Shown here: positions 44,969 to 57,439 of the stretch, piece by piece
Layout of the letters: every line of letters begins with the position of its first letter
How positions within the stretch are numbered: position 1 is the first letter of the stretch
The notes under the pieces: generated by a model
Told to the model about the DNA's origin: nothing
The model's database searches: none
What the model saw: only the letters and a program-made list of their open reading frames with translations
Assembly (NCBI GenBank): GCA_030278955.1
Contig: JAOANR010000009.1
Location: 41,917,730 to 41,981,729, forward strand
DNA length: 64,000 bases
Direction: 5' to 3'
Source: Hygrophila difformis
Lineage: Eukaryota; Streptophyta; Magnoliopsida; Lamiales; Acanthaceae
Made by a program: the position numbers and the translations under genes

Positions 44969-46140
44969 ATAGTCCGCACTGTTATTAAAAACGAGATCTT
45001 ATTTTGAATAGTATTTCTTGTGAATCAATTTTGAGCAAATGTGTTCACAACCGATGTCTGGACTAATTTGGTGGACCACCACAGATCATGTTCGACAAAC
45101 TATTTCTAGAAAGGGTAGCTGACGAATATGCACGAAGATCATCTCCAACGGTTAGCTGATTCTTACCCGGTTTGTGCTCAAGAAGTTTGGAATTAAGATC
45201 TCTTAATCCGGGCAACTCCATTCTAAGGATCGGTATAATTATGGTAAGAAGATCTTACCTTGGAATGGAGGATTGAGGTCTCTCTTCAAATAGGCCGGCC
45301 AAGGGATGAGATGCTCACGGCTCACATTACGCACTTACTCCCTTGTGCTATTGAATTAATCGAGAGACAGAGATTCATATTCCTTCCCGTGTTCGTGATC
45401 ATATCATATTGAAGGAAAATATTCGATCAACACTTCCTCAGGTGACTTGATCGAGATTGTGCTATAGTGTTCTTGATTGAAGCCGACGAATTCAATCAAG
45501 CCTTTCGAGGAGTCGTCATCACACGAGCCTAATTGATTACATTCGTGAAGGAGAAATTGCTGACAGGTTTCGACCAAGGGTGACTTGGAGGAGGAGGAGC
45601 CTTCAAGGAATCGGAGGAAGGTCGGGGAGATCTTCACCAAGGCAGGGGGAGTGCTTTGAGTTGACAATTCAAACCGCTTGGAGATCGGAGTTGGGCAATT
45701 CTCAACACTATTGTTTAATTGTGGATCAAGTTAAACAAGTAGTGAAATCTCCTGGATTGGTATTCCCTAGATGTAGGCTTGTGCCGAACTGGGTCAACAA
45801 ACCTTGAGTTCGTTCTTTTACAGTTTATTTATATTCCGCTGCTTATCATTATTAAAACTGTTTAACGTGTCCACGAAAGGTGTCTGAACTAGTCTTACAG
45901 GACTAGTTTAATTGTTATCCTAGCAAACGGATTTAACAATATTTGTCTTTTTGTATTATTGTGAGATCCTATCAAATTCAATAATAAATAAATATAAACA
46001 TAGTGAAAGCATAATATAGAATATATTCCCCTTTATTTTTTTCGAAATGTAACATTTTAACCTTTTTTTATTATTCATTCTAGCACATTGACTTTTATTT
46101 TTGTCATGGTTATACAAGAAAAAATACAGACAAGTGAGAT
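44969..46140 (+). other. Probable Copia LTR/leader remnant
   Basis: The plus strand has features of a Copia LTR end (GAAATCTCCTGGATTGGTATTCCCTAG, split here as GAAATCTCCTGG then ATTGGTATTCCC, and TATTTATATTCCGCTGC at about 45825). No clear LTR boundary or primer site was found. The 87-codon minus-strand frame at 45404-45667 has no recognisable domain and is not called. Confidence 0.4.
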
Positions 46141-46401
46141 CTTGTTGGATTAGTCAATATGGTTTCGTCTAATATGGTGAACTCTTTTGTTAGGGGACAG
46201 GAAGAGAGTATTAGCAAACTTAACGATCTCTATGAAGAAACATTCGAGAAATTGGACATATCCATTGCTGAGTCGGTAGAACTTCAAGTCGAGAATGGAA
46301 ATCTGAAAGAACATATCAAGAATCTCGAAGACAGAAATCAAAAACTTGAAAAGAGGCTCGCGACATTGTCTGAACAAGTGGATGAACTCCTTGAGAAAAA
46401 T

Positions 46402-49085
46402 TGTAACACCCCGGTTTTTGGTCACCCAGGCCGGGGTGTCACCGCCACACCTCCCTAGCAAGACACGGTTTCTCCGAGCTTGCTAAAGAGATGCAAGGCT
46501 ATGGTTTTTCAGAATTTAAATCATTCAAACAACCCATTCATATATAATTTGAAAATAATATCATTACAGTTGCAGCGGAAAATAATATTTACATATATAA
46601 TGCAGCGGAATTTAAAAATAGGACCAACATGGCCAAAACACGGGTTAAACAGACCCGTTCATGCAAATTCTAGTCTAAAGCTAAATTTAAAAAATAATAT
46701 ATTTCCCCAAAATTCCCATGTATGCATATGATGATGCATATTCTGCAGCTCTGAAAGAAAAAGGGAAAAAAATATGGTTTGGTCAGCAAAAACTTGCTGA
46801 GTAAGTTAACACGTACATGATTATGAGTTTTCAAAGCCTTTAATTAAATTTAATGAAACCATGTGCATAATTTAATTTATCCATTTAGTAATAATTTAAT
46901 TTCATCATACAAAAGACAAGGATTCCATAAGATTAACAATATAGCTTGCAGAGCAATTGAATAAATCGACATAAATTTAAAAGCACAATTTATCAAGGAT
47001 TTAATTTGAATCTCTTACAGATGTCTCGTTTCGTTTCTTTTACAGATCACCATCGCTAGGGCTCTTATGTCCGCCAGCCTTACGCCTGGGCTCTTATGTC
47101 CACAAGTATCATGGTCGATCCTTTAATAGAGTTATTCCGTCCACTAGCCATACGATCAGTGTTTCGCTAGGGCTCTTACGTCCACTAGACATACACTTGG
47201 GCTCTTATGTCCCAAGCCGCAGAGAACATTGATAGTATCCAGCTTAGTCATAACCCGAAATGTTTTAATCTTCTCGTTTCGTATATCTTATTTCAAAGAA
47301 TTTCTACTCGTTTCAACCTTAAAAGCTAATTTCACCGTTTCAACAAGATTGAAAGATTTGACCTCGGTAAACCGCTGTTTACTCCAAAATTTATTAAAAA
47401 TCATATTTAAGTTCGAAAATTCTAAAATTTTACCAGTGACTCGGAAACACAGAGATGAACAAGTTTCGTGTTTTAACTTTTTCGATCCGAGTTATAGAAA
47501 TAGGTCAAAAACGTCAACTTTCATCAGATCAACAATCTGTCCGAAATTCGTAACAGCAGTTTCAAAATATCACGATCTACCATAGCAAACTAACTCCAAA
47601 TTTGATGAAATTTTACAGGGAGATTCTTAAGACATATATCTACAAGTTTCATGTTCAACAAAAGATCTAATTCACCCTATATCTATTGTCAAAAACGCCA
47701 ACAAGTTCGGGCCAAGAATCTGTCAAGATTTCAAGATCTAGATTTATAACAGTTCGGTTTGGAGTCGAATTCCGATATCAAAACTCAACGAAAAATTCCA
47801 AAATTTTCCGGAGGTGTTCTTAACGTATAGATCTACAATTCTTATGTTAGTACCAACCCTAAACCGGTCTAGATCTAAGGTAAAAATCAACCTCAAGTTC
47901 GGATAAAGAATCTATCACCGTCTCAAGATCTAAATCGAAGGCAGGTCTGTTTACGGTCGTTTTCGGATATCAAAACATGATGAACAATTATGAAATTTTT
48001 ACAGAAGATAGATCTATGTCTTAGGAACGTTTTTTGTGTTTTAAATTTTGTCGTTTAAACAGGTTTAGGGGTTCGGAAAAATTGTACAAAAATACTGCGC
48101 CGTTAAAGATTACGTTTTGACAGATTTTATGTTCTTGATCTAATTCATTAGATTCAACGTATTTTAAGTCTCCCAAAACCACGTAAGCGTTAACTTACCG
48201 ATCTATGGACATCTCGACTCGATGATTCGGAGGCGTGGCTTCCAGTCCACCGTTGATCTCCTTGATTCCTTCGGGTTCTTCGCTCTCGATCCGGATCGGG
48301 GTGTAGAATGGAGAAAGGATCGAGTTAGCATTCATTTTTGAATCAAGAATGGTAAAGAAGGGATCAGATCTTACCACGATGATATAAGCCTTCCGATTTT
48401 CGTCCAAGGTAGTCCTTCTCCTTGGTTTTGCGCATCCGACGACTCCGGAATTAGGGTTTGATGTGTAGAGAGATTTCGTAGGGTTTCCAAAGTGTTTGGG
48501 ATCGAACTAAAGGGTTATTTATAGATGTACAAGACCTAGGGGACATCCAAAGACTGCCCCTAAGTGTCTTGAGCCGAAAGGAAAACAACCGAAGTCGAAA
48601 AACCCGGATTCGGGCGAGAGAATCGCGGAACTCGCTGCTGACTGATCTGGCGCGCACTTGGCGCGGTTTACCCACTAAGGGCGCGCGGCCTTGGTCCAGG
48701 ATGCGGTCTGGGCCGGGTTGCGCGATCCGTCGGGTCTTTCCTCCTCTCTTTCGGACTTCTATCCGTCTATGTTCTCGGACTCCGATTTTCGGGCTATCTT
48801 TGGGCTCCAATTTCCTATCTTAATTTTATTCGGATCTAAATTTACATTTAGACTCGAGTTATCGAGTCCATCGGTGTTGGGTTCCCGTGTAATAATTTAT
48901 CTACTTAAATTATTTTCGCCTTCACGGGTTCTTGGAACTTTGATTCCTTTTTAATTTAAATTTCATTTCTTCTTTCCTTATGATCCTTTATCTATTTATT
49001 ATCTTTATTCATTTATTGTATTTATTTATTATTTAATGATTTATTTATTTATTTATTTTATGTTGCAAAATTTTCGGGTATTACA
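46402..49085 (-). repeat. E3 3' LTR (2684 bp)
   Basis: Runs from TGTAACACCCCGG to GGGTATTACA. On the minus strand it has a TATAAATA box near 48525, a splice-donor-like GTAAGTTA starting at 48198 and an acceptor ending CTTTTTCTTTCAG at 46751. The GGGCTCTTATGTCC array lies at about 47054-47220. Confidence 0.93.
48195..48407 (-). other. Leader open frame of 70 codons in the E3 LTR (repeated at 53042-53254)
   Basis: The frame starts MDENRKAYIIVVRSDPFF and ends SIDR. Its TAA stop is part of the donor-like GGTAAGTTAAC, so splicing there would remove the stop. The second E3 LTR keeps the frame with a few substitutions, and the E4 LTR has the same region with a lost start and a stop. It is not called as a gene: LTR pairs are copied together, so persistence in both is weak evidence for coding. 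Confidence 0.35.
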
Positions 49086-49351
49086 GTCTACCCTCCTTAA
49101 GAATCAACTTCGTCCTCGAAGTTGTCTTTCGGCTTTTCTCGTGCTAAGGATGTTTTGTATGTTTTATTATTTTGTGACTGAACTTAGAATTAAAACTTCT
49201 AAGCTGCCTACGTACCTGGTGAAGGGATCAAGCCATAACGTAGTTCAAAACAAGTTGAATTTGTTTATTTATGATTTAGGATACATGATATCGAGTCGAA
49301 CTCCAAAAATAAATTATTACGGGGTATCACATCCTCTCTCCCTTAGGACTT

Positions 49352-49371
49352 CAGTTATGTCCCCATAACTG
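49352..49371. other. PPT-proximal hairpin (E3)
   Basis: CAGTTATG-TCCC-CATAACTG is a perfect 8-bp stem with a four-base loop, next to a pyrimidine tract (CCTCTCTCCCTTAG) and an LTR-end-like GGGGTATCACA. Equivalent hairpins are at 1701-1720 (E1), 57370-57389 (E4) and 61394-61413 (E5). Confidence 0.8.
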
Positions 49372-49372
49372 C

Positions 49373-50461
49373 CTATTCATCATTCTCAAGAGGGTTCGGG
49401 TTTTGGTCTTGTTCCTCGTCCTGAAGGTTCACCAAATCTACTCTCTTTTCGATCGCCTCCTCTGGCGTTCGACATCCACTAGCCTTGTGACCAAGCTTGC
49501 CGCACCTACGGCAGATTCCAGGCTTCGGGCATTGGCGCACCAGATGTGCATGGTTGCATCGTGGGCAACGTGGTATAGATGCACCACGGTTGTCTTCTCC
49601 TCCATTGTTGAGACCTTTATTTTCTTTCCTTCGAGCTCCATCGCCTTTCCTAGAGTTGTTATTGTTGTCCTTCCGATCCTTCTTCTCAAGTCCTTGCGAG
49701 TCCTTCTTCGACTCACCATGTTCCTTACGCTTCAATTGCTGGATTCGAGCAGTTGCTACAGCGCGGTCATATATCGTCTGCAGGCTCGTGAATTGTCCTA
49801 CTGCAAGTATCTCCCGGATACTAAGGTTCAGACCCATCTCGAATTTCTGAGCCTTGTCAGAGTCGGTTGGTACTAGCCTTGTAGCAAATCGTACTAGCTC
49901 CTTGAATTTGGTGTAGTACTCTTGCACTGTTTGCGCACCTTGCTTTAGGTTGATGAATTCCTCGTATTTCGCAGTCTTGGTGCTTAGTAGGTAGAATCTT
50001 TCCCTTAATGCTTCCTTAAGTTCTTCCCAGGTGTAGGCTTCTTCGTCTTCCTCTTAATTCGCGCGAAGGTTTTGCCACCACTCATCGGCTTCGCCTCATA
50101 GGTAGTAGATCGCTACGTGTATCCTCTCCTCATCAGGGCATTTGATAGCTTTCAAGAGCTTGTCAAAGGTACGGATCCAACCTTCTAACTTGGCCGGATC
50201 CTCGTGGCCGTCATAGTAGGGTGGATGGTAGGGGTTCACCAATGCTAGATAATTGATTTGAGCTACTGGTGGAGGTACTGTTTGTGCCCTATGCACCTCG
50301 GCATTTCCTAATGCTACGAGAATTTCCTCTGCAGTTTTTAAACGTGCTTCCATATTATTAGGCGCATGAGGCTGAGGACTTCCACTGTTGTTGGACGTGT
50401 TGGGGAGGTTAGCGTCAGTGCCATTTGGACTAACCTTCCTTGGTTTCCTCCTAGGTGCCAT
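49373..50461 (-). pseudogene. E3 gag with two premature stops
   Basis: A single frame of 363 codons starts MAPRRKPRKV and has the same layout as the intact E5 Gag: N-terminus, capsid region (LVNPYHPPYYDG, KLEGWIRTFDKLL, then QEYYTKFKELVRFATRLVPTDSDKAQ) and two CCHC knuckles (CPRCNHAHLVRQC, CRRCGKLGHKASGC). A TGA replaces the Gly codon after YYL and a TAA follows NLRAN, both in the capsid region, so no full Gag is made. No pol follows. Confidence 0.9.
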
Positions 50462-51231
50462 TTTCTGTTATAACGTATATAGATTAGTCTATTAGAGTTT
50501 AGATAGATCGCTTGAACAAGAAATTTGCTCTTTTTTTTGGGTCGGACAGGGAGTGTCCAGATTTTTTTTTAAGAGAATTCTGAATTTCAATTTTCTAATT
50601 TTCGGATTTGTTGTTTGGGAAACAAAACAAGATTTTTGGAATTGAGAGTGTTTTACTAAAATCTTGATTTTTATTGTTTCCACATAAGGAAATTTTTCTA
50701 ATTCGTACAAGGCTAGGAATGGCTGAGGCCGAAATTTGTTATACTTAGGCGTGCACTTAGATGAATGAGATCTAGAACTACGACAGGATCAATCTCTAAT
50801 TAGTGTTTCTAATTCGATGTCAAACTTCTAAGTTATCAGTGCAAGCAAAAGATCTAAGTTAGAACAACGCCGCTTCTAAGTTATCTAAGGTATAGAAAAT
50901 ATAGTATGCACATGCGAATGATGTTTTCCCTCCGAAAATAATTCATGCACAGTTTATATATATATTTTTCTTTCTAATTTTCCATGGTTTTAAAAATAAA
51001 ATTTATTCCATGGAACTTAATGCTTTAAAATTTAAAAGAACCGCTAAAATGCTTGGACCTCTATATTGGGTCAAAAATAATTAACATTTGGGCTAAAAAA
51101 TATTTGGGGCTAGGAAATTTCAAAAATAATAATTTGGGCTCTTCGATAATTATAATAATAATCTAAAATAATAATGGTTTGAAAATAATAGTTTAAAAAA
51201 ATAATAATAATCTAATAGTTTAAAAATATCC

Positions 51232-51245
51232 GGGCTCTGATACCA
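51232..51245 (-). other. Primer binding site, tRNA-Met type (E3)
   Basis: The minus strand reads TGGTATCAGAGCCC three bases from the LTR that starts at 51249. Confidence 0.92.
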
Positions 51246-51248
51246 CTT

Positions 51249-53943
51249 TGTAACACCCCGGTTTTTGGTCACCCAGGTCGGGGTGTCACCGCCACACCTC
51301 CCTAGCAAGACACGGTTTCTCCGAGCTTGCTAAATAGATGCAAGGCTATGGTTTTTCAGAATTTAAATTATTCAAACAGCCCATTCATATATAATTTGAA
51401 AATAATATCATTACAGTTGCAGCGGAAAATAATATTTACATATATAATGCAGCGGAATTAAAAATAGGGCCAACATGGCCAAAACAAGGGTTAAACAGGC
51501 CCGTTCATGCAAATTCTAGTCTAAAGCTAAATTTAAAAAATAAATTATTTCCCCAAAATTCTCATGTATGCATATGATCATGCATATTCTGCAGCTCTGA
51601 AAGAAAAAGGGAAAAAAATATGGTTTGGTCAGCAAAAACTTGCTGACTAAGTTAACACGTACATGATTATGAGTTTTCAAAGCCTTTAATTAAATTTAAT
51701 GAAACCATGTGCATAATTTAATTTATCCATTTAGTAATAATTTAATTTCATCATACAAAAGACAGGGATTCCATAAGATTAACAATATAGCTTGCAGAGC
51801 AATTGAATAAATCGACATAAATTTAAAAGCACAATTTATCAAGGATTTAATTTGAATCTCTTATAGATGTCTCGTTTCGTTTCTTTTACAGATCACCATC
51901 GCTAGGGCTCTTATGTCCGCCAGCCTTACGCCTGGGCTCTTATGTCCACAAGTATCATGGTCGATCCTTTAATAGAGTTATTCCGTCCACTAGCCATACG
52001 ATCAGTGTTTCGCTAGGGCTCTTACGTGCACTAGACATACACTTGGGCTCTTATGTCCCAAGCCGCAGAGAACATTGACAGTATCCAGCTTAGTCATAAC
52101 CCGAAATGTTTTAATCTTCTCGTTTCGTATATCTTATTTCAAAGAATTTCTACTCGTTTCAACCTTAAAGGCTAATTTCACCGTTTCAACAAGATTTCAA
52201 GATTTGACCTCGGTAAACCGCTGTTTACTCCAAAATTTATTAAAAATCCTATTTAAGTCCGAAAATTCTAAAATTTTACCAGTGACTCTGAAACACAGAG
52301 ATGAACAAGTTTCGTGTTTTAACTTTTGCGATCCGAGTTATAGAAATAGGTCAAAAACGTCAACTTTCATCAGATCAACAATCTGTCCGAAATTCGTAAC
52401 AGCGGTTTCAAAATATCACGATCTACCATAGCAAACTAACTCCAAATTTGATGAAATTTTACAGGGAGATTTTTAAGACATATATATACAAGTTTCATGT
52501 TAAACAAAAGATCTAATTCACCCTATATCTATTGTCAAAAACGCCAACAAGTTCGGGCCAAGAATCTGTCAAGATTTCAAGATCTATATTTATAACAGTT
52601 CAGATTGGAGTCGAATTCTGATATCAAAACTCAACGAAAAATTCCAAAATTTTCCGGAGGTGTTCTTAACGTATAGATCTACAATTCTTATGTTTAGTAC
52701 CAACCCTAAATCGGTCTAGATCTAAGGTAAAAATCAACCTCAAATTCGGATAAAGAATCTATCACCGTCTCAAGATCTAAATCGAAGGCAGGTCTGTTTA
52801 TGGTCGTTTTCGGATATCAAAACACGATGAAAAATTATGAAATTTTTACAAAAGATAGATCTATGTCTTAGAAATGTTTTTTGTGTTTTAAGTTTCTTCA
52901 TTTGAACAGGTTTAGGGGTTCGGAAAAATTGTACAAAAATACTGCGCTGTTAAAGATTACATTTCGACAGATTTTACGTTCTTGATCTAATTCATTAGAT
53001 TCAATGTATTTTAAGTCTCCCAAATCCACGTAAGCATTAACTTACCGATCTATGGACATCTCGGCTCGATGATTCGGAGGCGTGGCTTCCAGTCCACCGT
53101 TTATCTCCTTGATTACGTCGGGTTCTTCGCTCTCGATCCGGATAGGGGTGTAGAATGGAGAAAGGGTCGAGTTAGGATTCGTTTTCGAATCAAGAATGGT
53201 AAAGAAGGGATCAGATCTTACCACGATGATATAAGCCTTCCGATTTTCGTCCAAGGCAGTCCTTCTCCTTGGTTTTGCGCCTCCGACGACTCCAGAATTA
53301 GGGTTTGATGTGTAGAGAGATTTCGTAGGGTTCCCAAAGTGTTTGGGATCGAACTAAAGGGTTATTTATAGATGTACAAGACCTAGGGGACGTCCAATGA
53401 CTGCCCCTAAGTGTCTTAAGCCGAAAGGAAAGCAACCGAAGTCGAAAAATCCGGATTCGGGCGAGAGAATCGCGGAACTCGCTGCTGCCTGATCTGGCGC
53501 GCACTTGGCGCGGTTTACCCCCTAAGGGCGCGCGGCCACCGCGCGGCCTTGGTCCAGGCTGCGGTCTGGGCCGGGTCGCGCGATCCGTCGGGTCTTTCCT
53601 TCTCTCTTTTTGACTTCTATCCGTCTATGTTCTCGGACTCCGATTTTCGGGCTATCTTTGGGCTCCAATTTCCTATCTTAATTTTATTCGGATCTAAATT
53701 TACATTTAGACTCGAGTTATCGAGTCCATCGGTGTTGGGTTCCCGTGTAATAATTTATCTACTTAAATTATTTTCGCCTTCACGGGTTCTTGGAACTTTG
53801 ATTCATTTTTAATTTAAATTTCATTTCTTCTTTCCTTATGATCCTTTATCTATTTATTATCTTTATTCATTTATTGTATTTATTTATTATTTAATGATTT
53901 ATTTATTTATTTATTTTATGTTGCAACATTCTCGGGTATTACA
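51249..53943 (-). repeat. E3 5' LTR (2695 bp)
   Basis: Homologous to 46402-49085, with the same array, splice-like signals, TATA box and leader frame, and scattered substitutions. Confidence 0.93.
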
Positions 53944-54611
53944 AAAATGCAGAACTCCTGAAAGATAATGATGCTCTAGAAGTTGAGAAGAATGACTACA
54001 GACTCTGGTATGCTAGTATGCATGGCAAAAAGGATGCCCTTCACACTGAACTAACTGAAGTTCAAGAAAAGCTTGCCAAAGCCGAAGGTACTCTTGCTGC
54101 ATTGAACAAAGGTAAAGCTAAGCTAGATGATGTAATTGTCATGGGGAGACCAAGCAGGGACAAACAAGTCTTGGGTTATCAAGCATCTACATCAAAACGA
54201 GAAAACAAAAACAAGTTTGTCTCCGGAGGAATGCTAAGTGATCACCAAGTTACCAAGAAACCTTTCCGTCATGCAAAAAGGAACAAATGGACAAGAAGAC
54301 CACCTCCTCACATTCCTCTCAGATGTGATTACGGCAAACTTGAAGGTCACAAAACCAAGAGTTGTGGTATTTTAGTCAAACGCTTACAAGAAGGGAGACC
54401 TATCGTCTGGCTAAATGACAAGATCAAGATGAAGCTGATCTCCATCAAATGTGAATGGGTGCCCAAAGCTCAAAACAGATGTCATGTTGCCTTTCTATCT
54501 CACAAAAACTAAACTAAAGACAAAGTATGGTACTTGGACAGTGGATGCTCAAAGCACATGACGGGTGAAAGGAACTTGCTCAAGCACTACAAGGAAATTG
54601 ATGGTGGTTAT

Positions 54612-57125
54612 TGTAACAACCCGGTTTTTGGTCACTCAGGTCGGAGTGTCACCGCCACACCTCCCTAGCAAGACACAGTTTCTCCGAGCTTGCTAAAGAG
54701 ATGCAAGGCTAGGGTTTTTCAGAATTTAAAACATTCAAACAACCCATTGTAATATAATTTAAAAATAATGTCATTACAATTGCAGCGGAAAATAATATTT
54801 ACATATATAATGCAGCGGAATTTAAAAATAGGGCCAACATGGCCAAAACACGGGTTAAACAGGCCTGTTCATGCAAATTCTAGTCTAACGCAAAATTTAA
54901 AATATAATGTAATTCCCCAAAATTCCCACGTATGCTTATGATGATGCATATTCTTCAACTCTGAAAGAAACAGGAGAAAAATATGGTTTGGTCAGCAAAA
55001 CTTGCTGAGTAAGTTAACAAAGACATGATTATGGGGTTTCAAAGCCTTTAATTAAACTTAAGGAAAACATGGTCATAACACCCCATAATTTAATTCATTT
55101 ATCTAATAATAATTTAATTTCATAATTTAAAGGACAGAGATTCCATAAGATTACAATATAGTCTGCAAGATAAATAATTGTAGGACATAATTTAAAAGCA
55201 CAATTTACATAAGGAAAACATTCAAGTATTCCAGGATTTCATTCTTTCACTTTTGTCCAATACGATCTAGTATAATTTGTTCTTGGGAATCGAACCCGCA
55301 AGAATTTAAACACATTCTAGGGAATCGAACCCGTAGGAATCAACACACGTCCTGGGGAATCAAACCCGCAGGAAAACAGACAATCGCCCTTGGGGACTCG
55401 AACCCGCAAGAACTCAAATACATCATAGGGAATCGAACCCAAAGGAATCAACACACATCATGGGGAATCGAACCCACAATGTTTGACACAGACATCCTGG
55501 AAAATCGAACCCGCAGGGACACAGACGCCTTGGGGAATCGAACCCGCAAGGTTTGAACAAGTTTCGTAAATTTCACAAGTTTCGCAAATATAACTTTATA
55601 GAACGCTGTTTACTCCAAAATTTATTAAAAATCAGTTTCAAGTCCGAAAATTCTAAAATTTTACCAGCGACTCGAAAACACAGAGACGAACAAGTTTCAT
55701 GTTTTAAGTTTTTCGATCCGAGTTATGGAAACAAGTCAAAAACGTGGATTTTAATCAGGATACTAATCTGTCCGAAATCTTACAACAACAGTTTCATAAT
55801 TTCGAGATCTACGATAGCAAACAAACTCCAAATTTGATGAAATTTTACAGGACGATACCTAAGACAATTATCTACAACTTTTATGTTCGGTTAAAGATCT
55901 AATTCGGCCTACAACCATAGTCAAAAATGCCAACAAACTCGGACCTATGTTCTGCCAAGATTTCAAGATTTGATTTTTAAACAGTTCGGTTTGGGGTCGA
56001 TCTCACATATCAAAACATCACGAAAAATTCTAAAAATTGTACAGGAGATAGATCTAAGTCTTAGGATCGATTTTTATGTTTTAAGATTTCTCGTTTGAGC
56101 AGTTTTAAGAGTCGGGAAAAATCATGCAAAAACGCTGCGCCGATAAAGATTTCGTTTTGACAGATTTTAGGTTATTGGTTTGAATCTTTAGATCTAATGT
56201 ATTTTAAGTCTCCCAAAACCACGTAAGTGTCAACTTACAGATTTGTGGATGTTCCGGCTCGACGATTCGGAGGCGTGGCTTCCAGTCCTCCGTTTATCTC
56301 CTTGGTTCGTCGGGTTCTTCGTTCTCGATCCGGATCGGGGTGTAGAAAAGAACAGAGGTTTAATTAGGATTCATTTTCGAATCAAGAATGGAAAAGAATG
56401 GATCGGATCTTACCACGACGATAGAAGACTCCCAATTTTCATCCAAGTCAGTCATTCTCCTTGGTTTTGTGCCTCCGACGACTCCGGAATTAGGGTTTGA
56501 TGTGTACAGAGATTTCGTAGGGTTTTTAAAAGTGTTTGGGATTGATTTAGATGGTTATTTATAGATGTGCAAGACCTAGTGGACGTCCAAAGACTGCCCC
56601 TAAGTGTCTTGAGCCGAAAGGAAAGCAACCGAAGTCGAAAAATCCGGATTCGGGCGAGAGAATCGCGGAACGTCGCTGCTGCCTGATCTGGCACGCACTT
56701 GGCGCGGTGTACCCCTTAGGGGCGCGCGGCCAACCCGCGGCCTTGGTCCAGGCTGCGGTCTGGGCCGGGTCATGCGATCCGTCGGGTCTTTCCTCCTCTC
56801 TTTCGGACTTCTATCCCTCTATGTTCTCGGACTCCGATTTTCGGGCTATCTTTGGGCTCCAATTTCCTATCTTAATTTTATTCGGATCTAAATTTACATT
56901 TAGACTCGAGTTATCGAGTCCATCGGTGTTGGGTTCCCGTGTAACAATTTATTTAATTAAATTGTCTTCGGCTTCCCGGGTTCTCAGAACGTTGATTCCT
57001 TTTCAATTTAAATTCCATTTCTCATTTCTTATGATTCCTTATTTATTTACCGTGTTTATTTATTTGTTTATTATATTTATTTATTTATTTATTTGTTTTA
57101 TGTTGCAAAATTCTCGGGTATTACA
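54612..57125 (-). repeat. E4 3' LTR (2514 bp)
   Basis: Same family as the E3 LTR but with the GGGAATCGAACCC array (55281-55552) in place of the GGGCTCTTATGTCC array. Minus-strand signals: TATAAATA near 56570, donor GTAAGTTG starting at 56238 and acceptor ending TTTCTTTCAG at 54961. Confidence 0.92.
55281..55552 (-). repeat. Array of tRNA T-arm-like units in the E4 LTR
   Basis: Eight units of GGGGAATCGAACCCGCAAG or variants, about 35 bp apart. On the element's sense strand each reads GGGTTCGATTCCCC, matching the tRNA T-loop and the Pol III B box GGTTCGANNCC. Several units carry substitutions. Confidence 0.88.
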
Positions 57126-57439
57126 GTCTACCCTCCTTAAGAATCAACTTCATCATCGAAGTTAATTTTCGGCTTTTCTCGTGCTAAGGATTTTTTTTGT
57201 TTGTTTCATTATTTTGTGACTGAACTTAGAATTAAAATTTCTAAGCTGCCTACGTACCCTGTGAAGAAATCAAGCCATAACGTAGTTCAAAACAATTTGA
57301 ATTTGTTTTCTTGTTTACCAAAAATACATGAAAAATACGCGGTGTGACATCCCCTCCCCCTTAAGATTACAGTTATGTCCCCATAACTGTGGTGGTGTCA
57401 ATTGGAATAGGGTCGGATCATGTTGTATATAATCATTTC

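Larger units (their letters stand above)
46402..53943 (-). mobile_element. E3: gag-only LTR retrotransposon, complete (7542 bp)
   Basis: Two LTRs (46402-49085, 51249-53943) bound a 2163-bp interior holding only a gag pseudogene. The primer site and gag place the 5' end on the right. The element is flanked by AAAAT (46397-46401 and 53944-53948) and disrupts the Copia gag. About a dozen mismatches in the first 400 bp of the two LTRs indicate a few percent divergence, so it is older than E1 and E5. Confidence 0.95.
46159..54611 (+). pseudogene. Copia-type gag-pol remnant, interrupted by E3 (coding parts 46159-46401 and 53949-54611)
   Basis: The frame to 46401 encodes a coiled coil (NLKEHIKNLEDRNQKLEKRL). 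Removing E3 and one copy of the AAAAT duplication restores the same frame at 53949, which continues the coiled coil (HTELTEVQEKLAKAEGTLAA), a basic region and a damaged CCHC knuckle (CDYGKLEGHKTKSC, lacking the second Cys). After an in-frame TAA at 54510 comes WYLDSGCSKHMTGERNLL, the conserved protease-proximal motif with DSG of plant Copia polyproteins. The frame is cut again by E4 at 54612, and the remaining pol is not in the window. Confidence 0.88.

Noticed and set aside
45404..45667. 87-codon minus-strand frame with Ser-rich start
   Set aside because: It lies in what looks like Copia LTR/leader DNA read in the opposite direction; no domain.
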